NCBI GenBank assembly: GCA_965216585.1 | Contig: CBDCGC010000003.1 | Coordinates: 3,906,001 to 3,970,000 of the forward strand | Direction: 5' to 3' | DNA length: 64,000 nt | Source: CADEER01 sp965216585 | Lineage (GTDB): Bacteria; Desulfobacterota; Binatia; HRBIN30; CADEER01 | Shown: positions 42,487 to 50,758 of the stretch, one piece after another | Layout: the number at the start of each line of letters is the position of its first letter | Position numbering within the stretch: position 1 is the stretch's first letter | The notes under the pieces: generated by a model | Database searches by the model: none | The model's input: the letters and a program-made list of their open reading frames with translations, nothing else | Told to the model about the DNA's origin: nothing | Translations under genes and position numbers: made by a program

Positions 42487-44595
42487 CTACCCGACTTCGT
42501 AGATCGCCGCTTGCCCATGTGCGAAGACGCGTCGCAGCGCGCCAAACTTCTCGAGTCCGGCTGGGTGGTGCTTGCGCTCGAGCTCGCCGACGAGGATGTA
42601 CTTGACGTTGTAGTGCCGCAGCAGAGGGCGCACCGTTTCGAGGTTGGTGGAGTCGTAGATGCGCGCGACGTCGGCCTTGCGTTTTCCCACGTCGCGATCG
42701 TGGGCACGCCACAGTCCTTCGTGGTTGGCCCATCCCATGATGGTCGGCAGGCCGGTGTTGCTGGAGAATCTGGCGAAGTAGGAATAGGGATTGCCGCTCG
42801 CTTCGACGATGACGGCGTCCTTGGCGGCGTTGTCGCGCAGCCATTGAATGATGGCGTAGTCGTCGCCGTGGTGCATTTGCAAATAGAAGTTGCCGTCGAG
42901 CGTCCTCTCGCGACCCCAGGCGAGGCGGTCCTGGGTAACGCCGATCGGGTAGATGGCGGCGGCTGCGATCAGCGCACTCATTGCGGCGAGGAAGACGTTG
43001 CGCAGCAAGGGGGAAACGTCGGTGTCGGTCAGGACTTTGTAGACGGTCCAAGGTGTCGCGATGGCGAGGATCGTCCAGGCTTGGAAGTAGAGCTTGAAGA
43101 CTGTGTTCATGCGGTACAGTCGCTCGCCATAGGAGTCGCGCAGGTAGAAGAGCTCGCAGGCCAGGAGTGAGATCGCTGCGGTGGCGATGAGAAGGTAGGC
43201 GGCGCGGTCGGGTGTGTCGGTGCGGTAGGCGTTGAAAACGGCGAGGGCGATGAGCAGCGCCGCCAACGGCAGCACGGCGTTGCCCGCCATCAAGGCGAAG
43301 ACGATGGCCAGACCGGCGCCGGCCCAGATCAGGTGGCGCCACTCGCCGCCGCTCGGTTGCGCTTGCCAGGTCTTCCACGCCAGCAGGGCGACGACGGGAA
43401 AGAGCAGGTGGCCGAAGACGAGCAGGAATTGGCCCAGCGACGAGGTGGCGATCTTGAAGGCGGGTGCGTTCGGCGGTGCGTTGAAGTTGGTGTAGAAGGG
43501 GAGAAAGAGGACGTAGGTCAGGACCACCGCCACGGCGATCTTGGCCGCGAAGAGCAGCCGCTCGCGGCTGAAGAGCGGCAGCAGGGGCTGCGCCCGCCCG
43601 GCCAACAGGGTTAGTGCGACAGCGCCGAGGGGTAACTCCCAGGTGCTGATACCAACCATGGTGGCGAGGAGAAAGGTGACGAATGCGAAGCCGGCGAGCC
43701 TAGTCGTCCGACTCGAGTCGCTGGACTCGCGGTTGCTGGGAAAAATGCGCTCGTCGAGTAGCGCCGCGAGGAAGGCGATGGCGACGGGCAGGGCGATGAA
43801 GTGCGGGTGCAGATCACCGTGGATCGTGCTGAAGAACGGAAACTCGTTGATGGTATCGCCGCGGCCGACGACGCGCGAGGCGCGCCAGACGTCCATCTGG
43901 CGCCAGGTGCCTTTTTCGATGAACTGCTGGGCGCCGTCGAGATTGCCGAGAAATGCCGACAAGGCGCCGCCGAGCAGCGCGAAGCCCCAGCGCTGCGTCA
44001 GTGCGAAGGCGGCGGCGGCGGTCTGCGAGAAGGCGAGTCCGCCGATCGTCGCAACGCACAGGTTGTAGGAGAGGTGCATCGGCTCGGCGAAGAGGCGGGC
44101 GAGATTGGCGAAGATCAGATAGCCGAAGTAGTAGTAATTGATGACACCGCCACTCATCCACGGGTCGGGCGGTGGCATCGTTTCCGTATGCAGCAGAGAG
44201 TTGAGGAAGGCGAAGTCCATGTACTTTTCGGCGCCGTTGATGTCCGGTACCATCGATCGCTGGAAGAGGAAGAAGGCGAAGCCGAGTGTCCACAGCGCGT
44301 CGTGGTTGAGAATGGTGCGGGCGCCTGGGCCGGTCAGCCACGCACGCAGGGCGGGGTCGGTGACGTAGGCGACGACCGCGAGTACCGCGAGGATGAAGAG
44401 CGATGCGTAGAGTGCGGTCGATACCGGGATCAGGAAGCCGAGCTGCCAAACCAGGAATGTCCACACGACGATGAAGATGACTTTGGCGAACGGGTAGCCG
44501 GAAGCGCTGTTCGAACCGAACAGGCGAAAGGTCAAGGGAAGGGCGAGAAACCCCAACACCTCGAGCATCAGCCACCAGAGAATGATCGTCGTCAT
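42487..44595 (-). CDS. DUF2298-type polytopic membrane protein
   Basis: 702 residues with about sixteen hydrophobic segments. Typical blocks are AEKYMDFAFLNSLLHTE, PPPDPWMSGGVINYYYFGY, FLGNLDGAQQF and GRGDTINEFPFFSTIHGDLH, with a soluble end containing NTGLPTIMGWANHEGLWRAH. The same blocks form the middle of the 1672-residue fusion downstream. DUF2298/YYY proteins are thought to be GT-C-like enzymes acting on lipid-linked sugars, but no reaction is proven. It is first in the operon of DUF2298 protein, GT4, methyltransferase and triple fusion, and divergent from the FAD-dependent oxidoreductase. Confidence 0.85.
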   Translation of the reverse strand: MTTIILWWLMLEVLGFLALPLTFRLFGSNSASGYPFAKVIFIVVWTFLVWQLGFLIPVSTALYASLFILAVLAVVAYVTDPALRAWLTGPGARTILNHDALWTLGFAFFLFQRSMVPDINGAEKYMDFAFLNSLLHTETMPPPDPWMSGGVINYYYFGYLIFANLARLFAEPMHLSYNLCVATIGGLAFSQTAAAAFALTQRWGFALLGGALSAFLGNLDGAQQFIEKGTWRQMDVWRASRVVGRGDTINEFPFFSTIHGDLHPHFIALPVAIAFLAALLDERIFPSNRESSDSSRTTRLAGFAFVTFLLATMVGISTWELPLGAVALTLLAGRAQPLLPLFSRERLLFAAKIAVAVVLTYVLFLPFYTNFNAPPNAPAFKIATSSLGQFLLVFGHLLFPVVALLAWKTWQAQPSGGEWRHLIWAGAGLAIVFALMAGNAVLPLAALLIALAVFNAYRTDTPDRAAYLLIATAAISLLACELFYLRDSYGERLYRMNTVFKLYFQAWTILAIATPWTVYKVLTDTDVSPLLRNVFLAAMSALIAAAAIYPIGVTQDRLAWGRERTLDGNFYLQMHHGDDYAIIQWLRDNAAKDAVIVEASGNPYSYFARFSSNTGLPTIMGWANHEGLWRAHDRDVGKRKADVARIYDSTNLETVRPLLRHYNVKYILVGELERKHHPAGLEKFGALRRVFAHGQAAIYEVG

Positions 44596-44726
44596 TGGGT
44601 GTCCCGATCACCGAACCGGGGGCTCTCCATTATGTGGATTGGTGCGGCAACGCAATGACCGGTGCGGTCGGGTCGTCCGGATCCGCCACCGTTTCGAACC
44701 GGATGAACCATGCGGGAGATGAGAGA

Positions 44727-46025
44727 ATGAAGATTGCGATCGTCGGAGCGGGGGCAACCGGGCTTCCCGCAGCATTTGATCTGGCCGGAGCCGGGCACGA
44801 TGTCGAGGTCTTCGAGGCCGGGCCGGCGGTCGGAGGTCTCGCCGCCGGCTTTCGCGCCGAGCACTGGGACTGGTCGCTGGAGAAGTTCTACCACCACTGG
44901 TTCACCTCGGACTCGCACATCATGCAGCTCGCCGACGATCTCGGCTGTCGAGACAAGATCATCTTCCCGCGCCCGGTCACCGCCGTGTACTACGAGGGCG
45001 AGTTCTATCCGTTCGATTCGCCGCAGCGCTGGCTGACCTTCCCCGGATTCTCCTGGCTCGACGTCGTTCGCTTTGCCCTCTGCGGCGCCTATTTGCGTTT
45101 TCTGCCGGACGGTCGACCGCTCGAAAAGCACACCGCCAACGAATGGCTGCCCAAGTGGATGGGCGAGCGTGCATACGAGTTGCTGTGGAAGCCGTTGTTG
45201 ATCGGCAAGTTTGGTGAAGAGAACTTCGAGAAGGTGAACCTGGCTTGGTTTTGGGCGCGCATCAAAGCCAGGACACCCAGCCTCGGCACTTTCGAAGGAG
45301 GGTTCCAGGCCTTTCTCGACATCCTTGCCGAGCATTGCCGGCAGCGCGGTGTCACCATCTCGCTCGACACGCCGATCCGGAAGATCGCGCCGGCTGAAGG
45401 CGGCGGCGTCGAGGTCGAGTCGGCCTCCGGGACGCGTCGCTTCGACCACTGCATCGCCACGACCTCGCCGGGGGCCCTGGCCAAGCTGGCCCCGGAGCTG
45501 CCCGACACCTATCGCGATCAGTTGCAGTCGCTGCGCAGCCTCGGCGCCGTCGTCATGGTCATCACGCTGAGCCAGAAGCTCACCGACTACTACTGGTTCA
45601 ACCTGCCGAAGGACGCCGATTTTCCCTATCTGGCCATGGTCGAGCACACCAACTTTTTGCCGCCCGAACACTACGGAGGCGATCACATCATCTACTGTGG
45701 CGACTATCTCAGCACCGATCACGAGTACTTCAGCATGTCCGAGGACGAGCTTCTCGAGCGCTTTCTGCCGTCGTTGAAGCTGTTCAATCCGAACTTCGAC
45801 CGCTCCTGGATCAAGCAGAAGTGGCTGTTCAAGGCACCCTACGCGCAACCGGTTCCCTTCGTCGGACATTCGAAGAACATCCCCGACCTGAAGACGCCGA
45901 TCGACGGGCTTTGGTTGGCGAGCATGAGCCAGGTTTACCCGTGGGACAGGGGGACGAACTTCGCGGTCGAGCTCGGCCGGCGCGTCGCCAAGCGAATCGT
46001 CGAGTCAAGCGACGAGCTGGCGTGA
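44727..46025 (+). CDS. FAD-dependent amine-oxidase-like oxidoreductase
   Basis: 432 residues. KIAIVGAGATGLPAAFDLA with an acidic residue at the end of strand 2 (VEVFEAG) binds FAD; PAVGGLAAGF is the second FAD motif; the C-terminal IDGLWLASMSQVYPWDRGTNFAVE closes the FAD site. The build fits the NAD(P)-binding/amine oxidoreductase group that includes UDP-galactopyranose mutase-like and protoporphyrinogen-oxidase-like proteins. Such proteins are frequent in polysaccharide loci. An AG-rich stretch precedes the ATG at 44727, and homology begins there. The reaction is unknown; a flavin-dependent sugar or polyprenyl conversion is possible. Confidence 0.85.
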   Translation: MKIAIVGAGATGLPAAFDLAGAGHDVEVFEAGPAVGGLAAGFRAEHWDWSLEKFYHHWFTSDSHIMQLADDLGCRDKIIFPRPVTAVYYEGEFYPFDSPQRWLTFPGFSWLDVVRFALCGAYLRFLPDGRPLEKHTANEWLPKWMGERAYELLWKPLLIGKFGEENFEKVNLAWFWARIKARTPSLGTFEGGFQAFLDILAEHCRQRGVTISLDTPIRKIAPAEGGGVEVESASGTRRFDHCIATTSPGALAKLAPELPDTYRDQLQSLRSLGAVVMVITLSQKLTDYYWFNLPKDADFPYLAMVEHTNFLPPEHYGGDHIIYCGDYLSTDHEYFSMSEDELLERFLPSLKLFNPNFDRSWIKQKWLFKAPYAQPVPFVGHSKNIPDLKTPIDGLWLASMSQVYPWDRGTNFAVELGRRVAKRIVESSDELA

Positions 46026-47792
46026 TTTCGAGGCTGCCGAGTCTTCGAGAGGGAGAGTGACGCAGATCTCGGCGCCGCCGGAGTCGATGTTGCGCGCGCT
46101 CACCCGGCCGCCCAGGCGCTGCGCGTACTCGCGGACGATGTAGAGCCCCAATCCCACACCGGCGAGGGCGTTCTTCGCAGCCTCGGCGCCGGCCTGGGAG
46201 AACATGTCGAAAATGTGGGGCAGGGCGTCGTTGGGGATGCCCGGTCCCGAGTCGCGTACCCGGAGTTCGAGCGTTCCCGCCTTGCGGTCGACGCTGACGG
46301 TGACGTCGACGGCCCCCTTCTTGGTAAACTTGAGCGCATTGCCGATGACGTTCTTGGCGATGATCTTGATTTTGTCCGGATCGCTGTACATCGCCGTCTT
46401 GTCGTCGGGCAAAGCCCAGTGCAGATCGATACCGGGTGTGCGTGGCAACCATCGTACATCGGCTTGGATTTGTTCGAAGAACGATTGGACGTCGAACTTC
46501 AAACAGCGCCGCCGCGCCGCGCCGGCTTCAATTCGGTGGGCGTTCAAGGTCCCCTCGATCAACTCGGTCAGGGCGCCTTCGTTTTGGATCAATCTGTCGA
46601 CGATCTGTGAGAGCTCGGAATCCGTGCAATCGAGCTTGTCGGCGAGGATCTCGGTGTAGCCGATGATCACGTGCAGCGGTGTGCGCAGCTCGTGCGACAT
46701 GGTTGCGAGGAACTCCGACTTCAACTCGTTGGCGGTGCGCAGTTCTTTGACCAGGGCCGAGTTGGCGAGTCCGAGAGCAACGTGTTGGGCGACGTCACGC
46801 ATCAGCCGCCGCTGCCCTTCGTCGCGGGCCGAGACGCCTACAATGAGGGCGCCGATCGTCTCTGCCTTGTGGCGCAGGGGAATGAGGGTGGCGGTTTCGC
46901 CCCACCGGCGGTTGAATATCGCCTCGCTGACACGCCCCCAATCGTCGACGGAGTAGGGACCCAACTCGTCGCTGCCGGTGATCGCCGCGGCGAGCGGCGA
47001 AGCGTCGAGTGCTCTGAGATTGTCGATCAGGCTCGGCAGGCTTCCCGCCCCGCCGCTGATGTGAACTTCGTTGGTCTGCGGCGACGTCTCCAGAACGACC
47101 ACCCATGGGGCGCGGATGAGGTTTCGGACCAGGGCTGCAACCCGGTTGGGGCCATCGTGGTGCCCCAAGTTGTGATTGAGCTCGCGCGCGAGCTCCTCCA
47201 GGGATGCCGAGATGGCTGTTTCATCGTCGCTGCGCACCATTTCCTGGAAGATGGCGCGCCGGTGGAGATCCAGATAGCGCGTGCCCTGGATGGAAATCGC
47301 CGCTGCGGCAACGACGGCGAGCATCGTATAGACGGTTTCAGCACCCCCGTCGCCACGCACCAGGGCCAGCAGGGCAAAGGCCAGGATCGCCGTGATCGCC
47401 AACACAGTCTGACCGCGAATGCTCCAGGCCGAGAGGAGCGCCGAGCTGGTCGTGAAGCAGATGGTAGCACCACCGATGACGGTGGCGGGAAGTCCGGTTA
47501 CGTACCCATATGCGTGCACCAGGAGGATGACGGTGGTCCACGATAGCAGGACGGCCTGGTCGAAGAGTTGAACCTTGTGCAAGGCCTGGCGAAACACGAC
47601 CGGAAGGAAGACGACCAGGGTTTCCGCCACGAAGAAGCGGAACCAGACCGGCAGCATTTCGGGGCGGTAGATGAACTCGATGAAGCCGGTCGTGACGATG
47701 GCAAGAGCGAAGACCGCCGAGGCCAGAGGGTTCTGCGCCGCGTTGAGGGCCGCAGTCTCCTGCAGGTAGGTCGATTCGAAGCGGGCGTTCAT
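46005..47792 (-). CDS. Membrane-bound hybrid-free sensor histidine kinase with GAF-like domain
   Basis: 595 residues. Five or six hydrophobic segments (about 20-165) form the sensor, residues about 215-345 look like a GAF domain, HisKA has the phospho-accepting histidine in ATMSHELRTPLHVIIGY (near residue 370), and the ATPase domain has NVIGNALKFT (N box), RDSGPGIPND (G1) and GVGLGLYIVRE (G2). The ATG at 47792 is chosen. It lies 69 bases downstream of a receiver-only response regulator, its likely partner. The 3' end overlaps the convergent oxidoreductase gene by 21 bases. The signal is unknown. Confidence 0.9.
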   Translation of the reverse strand: MNARFESTYLQETAALNAAQNPLASAVFALAIVTTGFIEFIYRPEMLPVWFRFFVAETLVVFLPVVFRQALHKVQLFDQAVLLSWTTVILLVHAYGYVTGLPATVIGGATICFTTSSALLSAWSIRGQTVLAITAILAFALLALVRGDGGAETVYTMLAVVAAAAISIQGTRYLDLHRRAIFQEMVRSDDETAISASLEELARELNHNLGHHDGPNRVAALVRNLIRAPWVVVLETSPQTNEVHISGGAGSLPSLIDNLRALDASPLAAAITGSDELGPYSVDDWGRVSEAIFNRRWGETATLIPLRHKAETIGALIVGVSARDEGQRRLMRDVAQHVALGLANSALVKELRTANELKSEFLATMSHELRTPLHVIIGYTEILADKLDCTDSELSQIVDRLIQNEGALTELIEGTLNAHRIEAGAARRRCLKFDVQSFFEQIQADVRWLPRTPGIDLHWALPDDKTAMYSDPDKIKIIAKNVIGNALKFTKKGAVDVTVSVDRKAGTLELRVRDSGPGIPNDALPHIFDMFSQAGAEAAKNALAGVGLGLYIVREYAQRLGGRVSARNIDSGGAEICVTLPLEDSAASKSRQLVA

Positions 47793-47861
47793 GAGACGAC
47801 GGGTTCCAGATCGCCCGAGAAAGGCGCAAGCGGTGCGGCGTGGCACCGTACGCCGTTCTTC

Positions 47862-48281
47862 CTACGGCGACGAGGCAGTACCGCTCGCTCCGCCGTCGCC
47901 GGCTGGTTGACGGCCGAGCACCATGTCGATGCCGTACGTCAGTTGGTCGGCGGTGAATGGTTTGGTGATGTAGTAGTCGGAACCGTACTGGTAGGCAGTC
48001 ATCATGTCGTCATCGCCCGATTTTGCAGTCAGCATGATCACCGGCAAGGCGTAGTGATGAGAGCTTTCGCGCACTTTCTGTAGAACCTGAAAACCGTTCA
48101 TGTTGGGCATCATGATGTCGAGAAGAATGACGTCCGGCTTCGAATCATCGAGCATTTTCAGCGCCTGCTCACCGCTCTCGGCCGATAGGACTTCGTAGTT
48201 CTTCTTGCCCAACATGCGTTCGACCAGCTCACGGCAGGTGCTGTCGTCGTCTACGATCAGTGCTACGCGAATCTGAGGCAT
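47862..48281 (-). CDS. Receiver-domain-only response regulator (CheY-like)
   Basis: 139 residues. Acidic pocket in VALIVDDDS, phospho-acceptor D55 in VILLDIMMPNMNG, the conserved threonine in PVIMLTAKSG and lysine in YYITKPF. There is no output domain, only a short Gly/Ser/Ala tail. It is encoded just upstream of the histidine kinase at 46005-47792. It could act by protein contact, as a phosphate sink, or as a diffusible relay. Confidence 0.93.
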   Translation of the reverse strand: MPQIRVALIVDDDSTCRELVERMLGKKNYEVLSAESGEQALKMLDDSKPDVILLDIMMPNMNGFQVLQKVRESSHHYALPVIMLTAKSGDDDMMTAYQYGSDYYITKPFTADQLTYGIDMVLGRQPAGDGGASGTASSP

Positions 48282-48575
48282 CGTTGATGCAATTGCAGCA
48301 CAGATTGTGCCACGCTGGCGCGTCTGAATTGCGAAGTTGCCAGTCCTGTCGTGTATCCTAGGAGAATCCGTAGTAAAGTCGGAATCTTGTCCACACTGTC
48401 GAGGCGTAGATGGCCGCCCGACGCGTCAACTTTTCGACGCTGTGATGACAACAATCGTCACTTCGCGGTGGCCAGCGTCACTCGTCCTCCCGCCTGTCCG
48501 GCCGATACCGGATGGCGAAGGTGGAAGCCATGCCGCCTGCGCGCCGATGGTGTAGGTGTGAAGGCAGAGCGAGTT
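48282..48575. other. Intergenic region between ligase 3' end and response-regulator start
   Basis: 294 bases holding the presumed promoter of the response regulator/kinase unit (minus strand). No gene, hairpin-plus-T-run terminator or clear promoter boxes are seen. Confidence 0.35.
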
Positions 48576-50153
48576 TCAGCGGACGCGGCGTTTCTCGTCT
48601 CCCCAGGCTTCTTCTCGCAGCTTGAACTTCTGCAGCTTGCCGGTTGCCGTTCTCGGCAGCTCGTCGACGACGCGGGCCGCCGATGGGCATTTGAAGTGGG
48701 CGAGCCGTTCGCGGCAGAACGAGATGACGTCGTCTGCCGACAGGGCTCCCGCCTGGCGCGGCACGACGAGGGCGAGCGGTGTTTCTCCCCACTTTTCGTC
48801 TGGGATCCCGATGACGGCGCACTCCAGGACGCCGGGATGTTGGTAGATCGCGTCTTCGATCTCGGCCGAGGAGATGTTTTCGCCACCGGAAATGATGACG
48901 TCCTTTTTTCGGTCGACGATGTGGATGTTCTCGCACTCGTCCCAGACGGCGAGGTCGCCGGTGTGGAACCAGCCGTCCCGGATCGCCTTGTCCGTCTCCT
49001 CCGGTTGCTGCCAGTAGCCTTTGAACACGACATTGGAACGCGCGCACACTTCGCCGACGGCGACTCCGTCCTTGGCGACGGGCTGTCCCTGTTCATCGCG
49101 CACTTCGATTCGCACGCCTATACCGGCGACGCCGGCGCGTGAGCGCCGTGCCCAGTCGCCGCTCTTGGCGTGAAAATCCGGGTGGCTAACGGTGAGCAGG
49201 GGGGATGTTTCGGTCAGCCCATAGATCTGCAGGAAACTCCAACCGAGCTCGTTTTCGAGGCGTTCGATGAACGCCGCGGGCGGCGGCGCGCCGGCCACGG
49301 TAAAGCGCGGCCGCGTGTGGATGTCGTGGCGGTCTTTGTCCGGATAGTCGAGAATCGTGCGCAACACCGCCGGCGCCATGCAGGCGAAGGTGACGCCTTC
49401 GTGTTCGATTAGGTCGAAGATTGCCTTGCCTTCGACGGCGCGCAGGACGACGTGGGTGCCACCCATGCCGGTCAGCGCGTAGACGCCGCCCCAGCCGTTG
49501 CAGTGGAACATCGGCAGCGTCCACAGCTCGACATCGTCGTGGCGGATGCCGAGGTGGGCGATCATGTTGTAGGCATTCAGATAACAGTTGCGGTGCGTCA
49601 GCATCACGCCCTTGGGGCGGGCCGTCGTGCCCGACGTGTAGTTGATCGAGACCAGATCGTCTTCGTCGACTTCCGGACGCGGAGGCAGCTCGTGCGACTG
49701 CACGGCAATGGTTTCGTCCCAATCAATCCACCCGCTCGGGCAGGGGCCGTCGCCCCCGGCGCGGATCCAATGTCGGACGGTCTCGAGTTCAGGCCGTATC
49801 TCGTCGACGACCGAGACGTACTCCCAGTCGACGAAAACCGCTTTCACGCCCGCGTGGTTGAGGATGTACTGGTGGTCGGCGGCGACGAGCCGGTAGTTGA
49901 GCGGCACCAGAATCGCGCCGATCCAGCTCGTCGCGAAGAAACTCTCGAGGAAGAAATGGGAGTTGGGCGAGAGAACGCAAACTCGATCCCCCTGGCCGAG
50001 GTCCATTGAGAGCAGGGCGTTGGCGAGCCGTGCCACGCGCTCTCCCATTTCACCGTAGGTCAGGCGGAGCTTTCCGTCGACCACGGCGGTCTTGCTCGCG
50101 TAGAGCTCGGTGGAGCGTTGTAGAAAGTCGTCGACGAGCAGTGGAATTCGCAT
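48576..50153 (-). CDS. AMP-binding acyl-CoA synthetase
   Basis: 525 residues. ANL motifs: YTSGTTARPKGVMLTH, YGLTETSPLL, DGWFHTGDLA with IVDRKKDVIISGGENIS, and the catalytic lysine in LPRTATGKLQKFKLRE. The sequence is typical of the medium/long-chain acyl-CoA synthetases related to fatty-acid degradation (FadD3/AlkK-like). The ATG at 50153 is preceded on the minus strand by AGAGAGGG with a good spacing, which rules out the longer open frame upstream. It is unlike the ligase at 16013-17713 in sequence and probably has a different substrate. No neighbouring beta-oxidation gene is present. Confidence 0.9.
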   Translation of the reverse strand: MRIPLLVDDFLQRSTELYASKTAVVDGKLRLTYGEMGERVARLANALLSMDLGQGDRVCVLSPNSHFFLESFFATSWIGAILVPLNYRLVAADHQYILNHAGVKAVFVDWEYVSVVDEIRPELETVRHWIRAGGDGPCPSGWIDWDETIAVQSHELPPRPEVDEDDLVSINYTSGTTARPKGVMLTHRNCYLNAYNMIAHLGIRHDDVELWTLPMFHCNGWGGVYALTGMGGTHVVLRAVEGKAIFDLIEHEGVTFACMAPAVLRTILDYPDKDRHDIHTRPRFTVAGAPPPAAFIERLENELGWSFLQIYGLTETSPLLTVSHPDFHAKSGDWARRSRAGVAGIGVRIEVRDEQGQPVAKDGVAVGEVCARSNVVFKGYWQQPEETDKAIRDGWFHTGDLAVWDECENIHIVDRKKDVIISGGENISSAEIEDAIYQHPGVLECAVIGIPDEKWGETPLALVVPRQAGALSADDVISFCRERLAHFKCPSAARVVDELPRTATGKLQKFKLREEAWGDEKRRVR

Positions 50154-50758
50154 GTTTACCCTCTCTTCGATTCGTGGTCGTCCCAGCGGGAGCTGTCGAG
50201 ACAGCACCTGGAGTCGATCCTCGGAGATTGCTGGAGAGGCAGTCTCGTTCGCTCGAATACGACATGGAAGACGGCCGCTCAACGCCCCCAAACCGTAGTG
50301 TTTCCTTTGTATAGACTGGCACGGCGCGACTTTTCCGGATTTTGACGATCACTTTCTGCCGCAGACAGCGCCGATCATCGGTGGGGTTTTCCCCACTTCG
50401 ACGGCAACGGCCCCGATGAAGACGACGACGATGTCGTCCTCATCACCCCCTCCATTCCCGCTCCCGCTCTCGGTCCCCTCGGCTTGCTGACGGCACTTGG
50501 CGTATTGCTGAGCATCTCGCACCGCAGATGGCGGCGGACCTCACGTCACGGGAGTTTCGCTGCGACGCGAATGGGGGAAACTCGACCAGAAAAACACTTT
50601 GCGAGAGATGATTCCCGACACCGGATGGCGGCGTCGTGACAGGGGAAAATGACGCGATGATTGGAGATTCGTCGCTGTTTCTCGTTTGGCAGGGGGCGGA
50701 CTATCAACTGCTTAGCCGTCTATGCCTGATGGCATGCCCCTTGCCTTGATTGGCGACG
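50154..50758. other. 605-base intergenic region before the giant surface-protein gene
   Basis: It contains the leader of the minus-strand ligase, the orphan C-terminal fragment at 50346-50639, and the upstream region of the giant gene. Directly before the giant gene's ATG no Shine-Dalgarno sequence is seen. I find no RNA gene. Confidence 0.45.
50346..50639 (+). pseudogene. Orphan C-terminal fragment with a sorting-signal-like tail
   Basis: A 98-codon open stretch follows a TGA at 50343 and has no usable in-frame start before the conserved part. It reads an Asp-rich run (PDEDDDDVVLI), then a proline-bounded motif (IPAPALGPLGL), a hydrophobic stretch (GLLTALGVLLSI) and a basic end (HRRWRR). 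This order (short motif, transmembrane helix, basic cluster) is that of C-terminal sorting tails such as IPTL-CTERM-like or PEP-CTERM-like signals. About 40 extra residues follow the basic cluster, which is unusual. It is probably the remnant of a surface-protein gene, or evidence of a rearrangement beside the giant gene; chance coding is not excluded. Confidence 0.4.
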
